Assembly (NCBI GenBank): GCA_964370435.1
Contig: CAYJJG010000015.1
Coordinates: 1-35,271 of the forward strand
DNA: 35,271 nt
Direction of reading: 5' to 3'
Source: CALVGQ01 sp964370435
GTDB lineage: Bacteria; Bacillota_I; Bacilli_A; Erysipelotrichales; Erysipelotrichaceae
The position numbers were made by a program, and so were the translations under genes. Below the pieces are notes generated by a model. The model was not told where the DNA came from and did no database searches. It worked only from the letters and a program-made list of their open reading frames with translations. Shown here one piece after another: positions 33,089-35,271 of the stretch; positions within the stretch are counted from its first letter, which is position 1; each line of letters starts with the position of its first letter.

Positions 33089-33532
33089 TTAACTCATTGA
33101 TTGCAGAGGTTCTAGATTACTCATTTCAAGTATGTTTTCTAATTCTTTGGCGATATTAATAAGATCACCATTTTCATTAACAAGTATTGAAATGCGATTT
33201 TTAACTTGACCCTGTGTTATCTTTCCAGTATGTTCATCTGTTTTTTCATAATGCTGACCGAAAGTATGTATTCTAATTGATAACTCATTTAAATAAAAAT
33301 CGATCCCGATCTTAATATCGAAGCCTTGTAGTAGCTCATCAATATCATGTAATAATAGTTCTCGCTGGTCAATCTCTTCACCATTATTTATATCCGTCCG
33401 AACACTTATAGCTATTGATTTATAGTTTTTAATATTGCCAATTGCATCATAAATTCTATTTATCTCATCACAGTGTTCTTCATACTCTATTTCATTGCAT
33501 TCTAAAATGCTTTTTTTATGTAATAATTTCAT
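33089..33532 (-). CDS. Hypothetical protein of the mobilisation region
   Basis: A 147-residue acidic protein that I do not recognise. It begins MKLLHKKSILECNEIEYEEHCDEI, has a helical first half and a later beta-like part (FDIKIGIDFYLNELSIRIHT, ISILVNENGDLINIAKEL). No metal or nucleotide motif is visible. I chose the ATG at 33532 because GGGAGG stands six bases before it; the frame is open nine codons further. It lies directly upstream of the RHH-like gene and just downstream of the GC-rich inverted-repeat region, so it is likely part of the same mobilisation operon. Confidence 0.6.
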   Translation of the reverse strand: MKLLHKKSILECNEIEYEEHCDEINRIYDAIGNIKNYKSIAISVRTDINNGEEIDQRELLLHDIDELLQGFDIKIGIDFYLNELSIRIHTFGQHYEKTDEHTGKITQGQVKNRISILVNENGDLINIAKELENILEMSNLEPLQSMS

Positions 33533-33581
33533 TTTTTCCTCCCTTTTTCGTACTATCACTAGATTTTCTTTATACTATACC

Positions 33582-33634
33582 CGACCAGCGTTGCTGGGCG
33601 GTGTGAAAAGGGGATGTACTATCATCCCCTTTAA
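33582..33634. other. Candidate oriT: nested inverted repeats in GC-rich DNA
   Basis: CCAGC-GTT-GCTGG (about 33583-33595) is followed by GGGCGGTGTG and a perfect 10-bp stem AAAGGGGATG (33607-33616) / CATCCCCTTT (33623-33632) with a TACTAT loop. This GC content is unusual in the window. No T-run follows on either strand, so it is not a typical terminator. Its position between mobilisation genes and the inverted-repeat-plus-GTGTG arrangement suggest a transfer origin, but the nick site is not identified. Confidence 0.4.
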
Positions 33635-33815
33635 CCTGCTTGGAAATCGGACACCTACGCTCATTTTCTATGTAAATCAAGACTATCGCCACAAACTGCC
33701 CAACATCGCTCCACAAAAAGTTTTAGGTCTATTTACCCCACCTTTGCATAACAATCGCTCAAAAGCTACAAAACTCGCTCTCATTCTTGAAACAGTGAGT
33801 TTTCATGGCCCCGAT

Positions 33816-34455
33816 TTATTTCATTTGTATGGGAACTTGTTCTTGTTCCTCAACCAATTTTTGTGCATTTTCAAATATTTCTCTCATATCTGCCTGATTA
33901 CCATAGTAGATTAGTCGCATATCATCTTCTATAATCTCACTAAAGTCACGCTTTCTATCTTCTGCATATTGCTTGAAGTTAATATAATCTTCTAAGTCTG
34001 AGTCATAATTTAAGCGATCTACTCCTTCAATAATATTCTTACCAAATACTGCATCATCACAAGAATATTCAATCTCAGTTATGTAGTGAATGTTATTCAA
34101 CAAGGTTTGTACATCTTTTAATCTCTCAATTTTTAAGGTATCCACATAACGATTGATGTCATCAATTTCCTTATCTTTATACTCGACTAATTTCTTTGAA
34201 ACTGAGTTTAATAACACTAAATCATTAGGATGAGCATTAACAATTTCTTCTACGATTCCACCTGTATGAACATACTCTACAGTCTTTTCTGTTTGATCAA
34301 GAGAGGGACAATTAAGTATTTCAAGTGCTTTCTTTATTTCAAGTTCTTGTTCAACTAGTCTTGCATATTTACTTCCTTCTTTAAATTCTCTTATACTAAA
34401 GTTTAAATTTCCGTAATATAATTCTTCTACCACATTCTTTTTTTTCTTTAGCCAT
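33816..34455 (-). CDS. DUF6809-like N-terminus mobilisation-region protein, with A8 frame problem
   Basis: An acidic, helical protein of about 212 residues. NVVEELYYGNLNFSIREFKEGSKYARLVEQELEIKK resembles the start of DUF6809-type small proteins found in Firmicute mobile elements (E-E-L-Y-Y-G-N), and the rest (HTGGIVEEIVNAHPNDLVLL, FSEIIEDDMRLIYYG) is unique. The only good ribosome site (AAAGGAG) leads to the ATG at 34455 (MAKEKK), which runs out of frame at a run of eight A (34438-34445); with seven A it would read straight into NVVEEL. The longer open frame up to 34544 crosses a terminator hairpin and is unlikely to be protein. So either a slippery tract, an indel, or a sequence error is present. 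Confidence 0.55.
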
Positions 34456-34456
34456 A

Positions 34457-34570
34457 CTATTTCTCCTTTCTGATGCAAAAAGCGGCCACATCTATACTGG
34501 ATAGACACAACCGCTTTCTTTTTACTTCGTTTAAATTTTGACATTCTCTTTTTATTTTATACTTCATCAT
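34457..34570 (-). CDS. 37-codon leader peptide overlapping an attenuator
   Basis: AGGAGG (34575-34580) precedes two ATG codons (34570 and 34567). The frame reads MMKYKIKRECQNLNEVKR and continues to a TAG one base before the ATG at 34455. It has 37 codons and is too short for a longest-frame listing. Its coding region spans the terminator hairpin at 34477-34520 and ends at the next gene's ribosome site. This is the layout of a translated leader controlling downstream expression. It could also be an ordinary small gene. Confidence 0.6.
   Translation of the reverse strand: MMKYKIKRECQNLNEVKRKRLCLSSIDVAAFCIRKEK
34477..34520 (-). terminator. Strong attenuator/terminator hairpin ahead of the 34455 gene
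   Basis: On the minus strand GCGGTTGTGTCTAT pairs with ATAGATGTGGCCGC over 14 bp (five adjacent G-U pairs in the middle) around a CCAGT loop, flanked by AAA and TTTTTG. It is a complete intrinsic terminator placed inside the leader peptide frame and a few bases before the next ribosome binding site. Confidence 0.8.
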
Positions 34571-34676
34571 GTAACCTCCTTATGCCAAGCACATTATCAC
34601 AACAAATTTTAAGCATTCATTACTTAATGTTAATTAAGTCAAGTTGGTATAATACTATGACTGTATCTTTGATTGC

Positions 34677-34895
34677 TTATTTATAAAGTGATGCTTGTTG
34701 AGCATCGTAGCAATCTCTAATCTTATGAATAATCTCTAATGTTTCATCATTTGCTTTTTCCTCGAGATATTCGAGTTCATCCCAACACTTTCTTTTTTCT
34801 TTTTCCTCGAGATAAATTTCATCAGCACGAACTTTTAATTCCATAAGTGCATCATTGACTATTTCTTCAACACTTACTTTTTCAATTTCTTCCAT
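34677..34895 (-). CDS. Small charged hypothetical protein
   Basis: A 72-residue, mostly helical and highly charged protein (MEEIEKVSVEEIVNDALMEL..., DEIYLEEKEKRKCWDELEYLEEK). I do not recognise it; it has coiled-coil character and no catalytic motif. I chose the ATG at 34895 because AAAAGGAG lies about ten bases before it; the open frame extends nine codons further. It is the first gene of the mobilisation-type block after the tRNA. Confidence 0.55.
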   Translation of the reverse strand: MEEIEKVSVEEIVNDALMELKVRADEIYLEEKEKRKCWDELEYLEEKANDETLEIIHKIRDCYDAQQASLYK

Positions 34896-35235
34896 ATAGC
34901 TTATTCTCCTTTTCGACAACACAATATCACAAGGTTTTAACTATATCTATTGAATATTATGTATATCTCACGAGTGAACTTCATTATTCACTCTGTATTT
35001 TACATTATTCTTTAAAACCTTTGTCATCAAAATTATGTTCTCTACATAGTATGAGCATAAAAATATAATATATTTTTAATTAATACCTAAAATCACCCTA
35101 TTTTTCCTTGATGATATATATAGTTTTATCTCGATAATATAATATCTTCTAAAATCATCTGTTCCCCACAAAGGCATTAAAAAAACCCATTTTACTGGGT
35201 TATCTTTAAGCGATAGCTATCGCATATATTTTTTA
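34896..35235. other. Intergenic region between the element and tRNA-Glu
   Basis: This AT-rich 340-base stretch has no gene. It holds a 7-bp hairpin (34972-34978 / 34987-34993), the tRNA terminator (35178-35201) and the palindrome GCGATAGCTATCGC (35210-35223). No integrase gene or repeat of the tRNA end is seen. Confidence 0.6.
35178..35201 (-). terminator. Terminator downstream of tRNA-Glu
   Basis: AACCCA (35184-35189) and TGGGTT (35196-35201) form a stem followed on the minus strand by a T-run (A-run at 35179-35185 of the plus strand). Confidence 0.83.
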
Positions 35236-35271
35236 TGGTGACTCGTACGGGATTCGAACCCGTGAATGACG
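35236..35271 (-). tRNA. tRNA-Glu, 3' part (gene continues beyond the window)
   Basis: On the minus strand the visible bases form the T-arm ACGGG-TTCGAAT-CCCGT, the acceptor strand ACGAGTC, discriminator A and an encoded CCA. The upstream CGTCATTC agrees with the variable region of Firmicute tRNA-Glu(UUC) genes, whose T-arm and acceptor I recall as matching. The anticodon is not in the window, so the identity is an inference. Confidence 0.7.

Noticed and set aside
33495..33914. Plus-strand open frame of 139 codons across the GC-rich intergenic region
   Set aside because: It begins inside one minus-strand gene and ends inside another, lacks a ribosome site, and its composition looks non-coding.
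34456..34544. N-terminal extension MSKFKRSKKK for the gene at 33816-34455
   Set aside because: It would translate through a strong terminator and the next ribosome site; another frame in the same region has the better ribosome site.
35236..35271. tRNA-Lys as identity of the partial tRNA
   Set aside because: The acceptor strand alone also fits Lys genes, but the ACGGG/CCCGT T-arm with CGTCATTC before it fits tRNA-Glu better.
1..35271. CRISPR array or prophage
   Set aside because: No regularly spaced repeats, cas genes or phage structural genes are visible.

Overview
The window is AT-rich DNA with AGGAGG-type ribosome binding sites, a BceRS-BceAB-like module, mannose-family PTS genes and a MobP-type relaxase. 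This fits a low-GC Bacillota host; Erysipelotrichia or a nearby Bacilli lineage is a guess, not shown. Most genes lie on the minus strand.

Bases 1-5900 hold a signalling and envelope-stress-like block. It contains the first codons of a YdjI-like SPFH gene, a NarL/LuxR response regulator, a HisKA_3-type kinase, a large seven-TM sensor with a degenerate kinase tail, a DUF6935-like protein and a small unknown protein. Two copies of the inverted repeat ATGTGC-N6-GCACAT precede the two outer transcription units and may be the response-regulator operator. Bases 5900-13100 hold an amino-sugar uptake locus: a PRD/Mga-type regulator, a NagA-like deacetylase, PTS EIID, EIIC, EIIB and EIIA, and an OPA-like MFS transporter with its own strong promoter. 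Bases 13300-16100 (plus strand) hold a membrane-anchored XRE regulator and aspartate ammonia-lyase. Bases 16400-20830 hold a Bce-type peptide-resistance module (permease, ATPase, kinase, regulator) with a matching BceR-type operator. Bases 21000-26100 hold a Na/Pi cotransporter-PhoU protein, a TRM11-like methyltransferase, a small unknown protein overlapping an EndA-like secreted nuclease, and a lipoprotein.

Bases 26200-35235 are accessory DNA. A decayed serine resolvase is abutted by a complete ISL3-family element. Next to it is a toxin-immunity locus in which a MobP-like relaxase is fused in frame to an RHS tip. After one in-frame TAA the same frame continues into a Tox-REase-5-like nuclease, followed by a probable immunity gene. 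Beside the relaxase sits an Abi_2/AbiF HEPN gene followed by a small structured RNA with its own promoter and terminator. Mobilisation-type genes, a GC-rich inverted-repeat region (candidate oriT) and a terminator-leader-peptide attenuator follow. The segment ends at the 3' end of a tRNA-Glu gene, a common integration target.

The best candidates for new biology are the relaxase-RHS-toxin chimera and the AbiF-RNA pair embedded in the mobilisation region. The toxin could in principle be carried into recipient cells with transferred DNA, but the in-frame stop means decay is an equal possibility.
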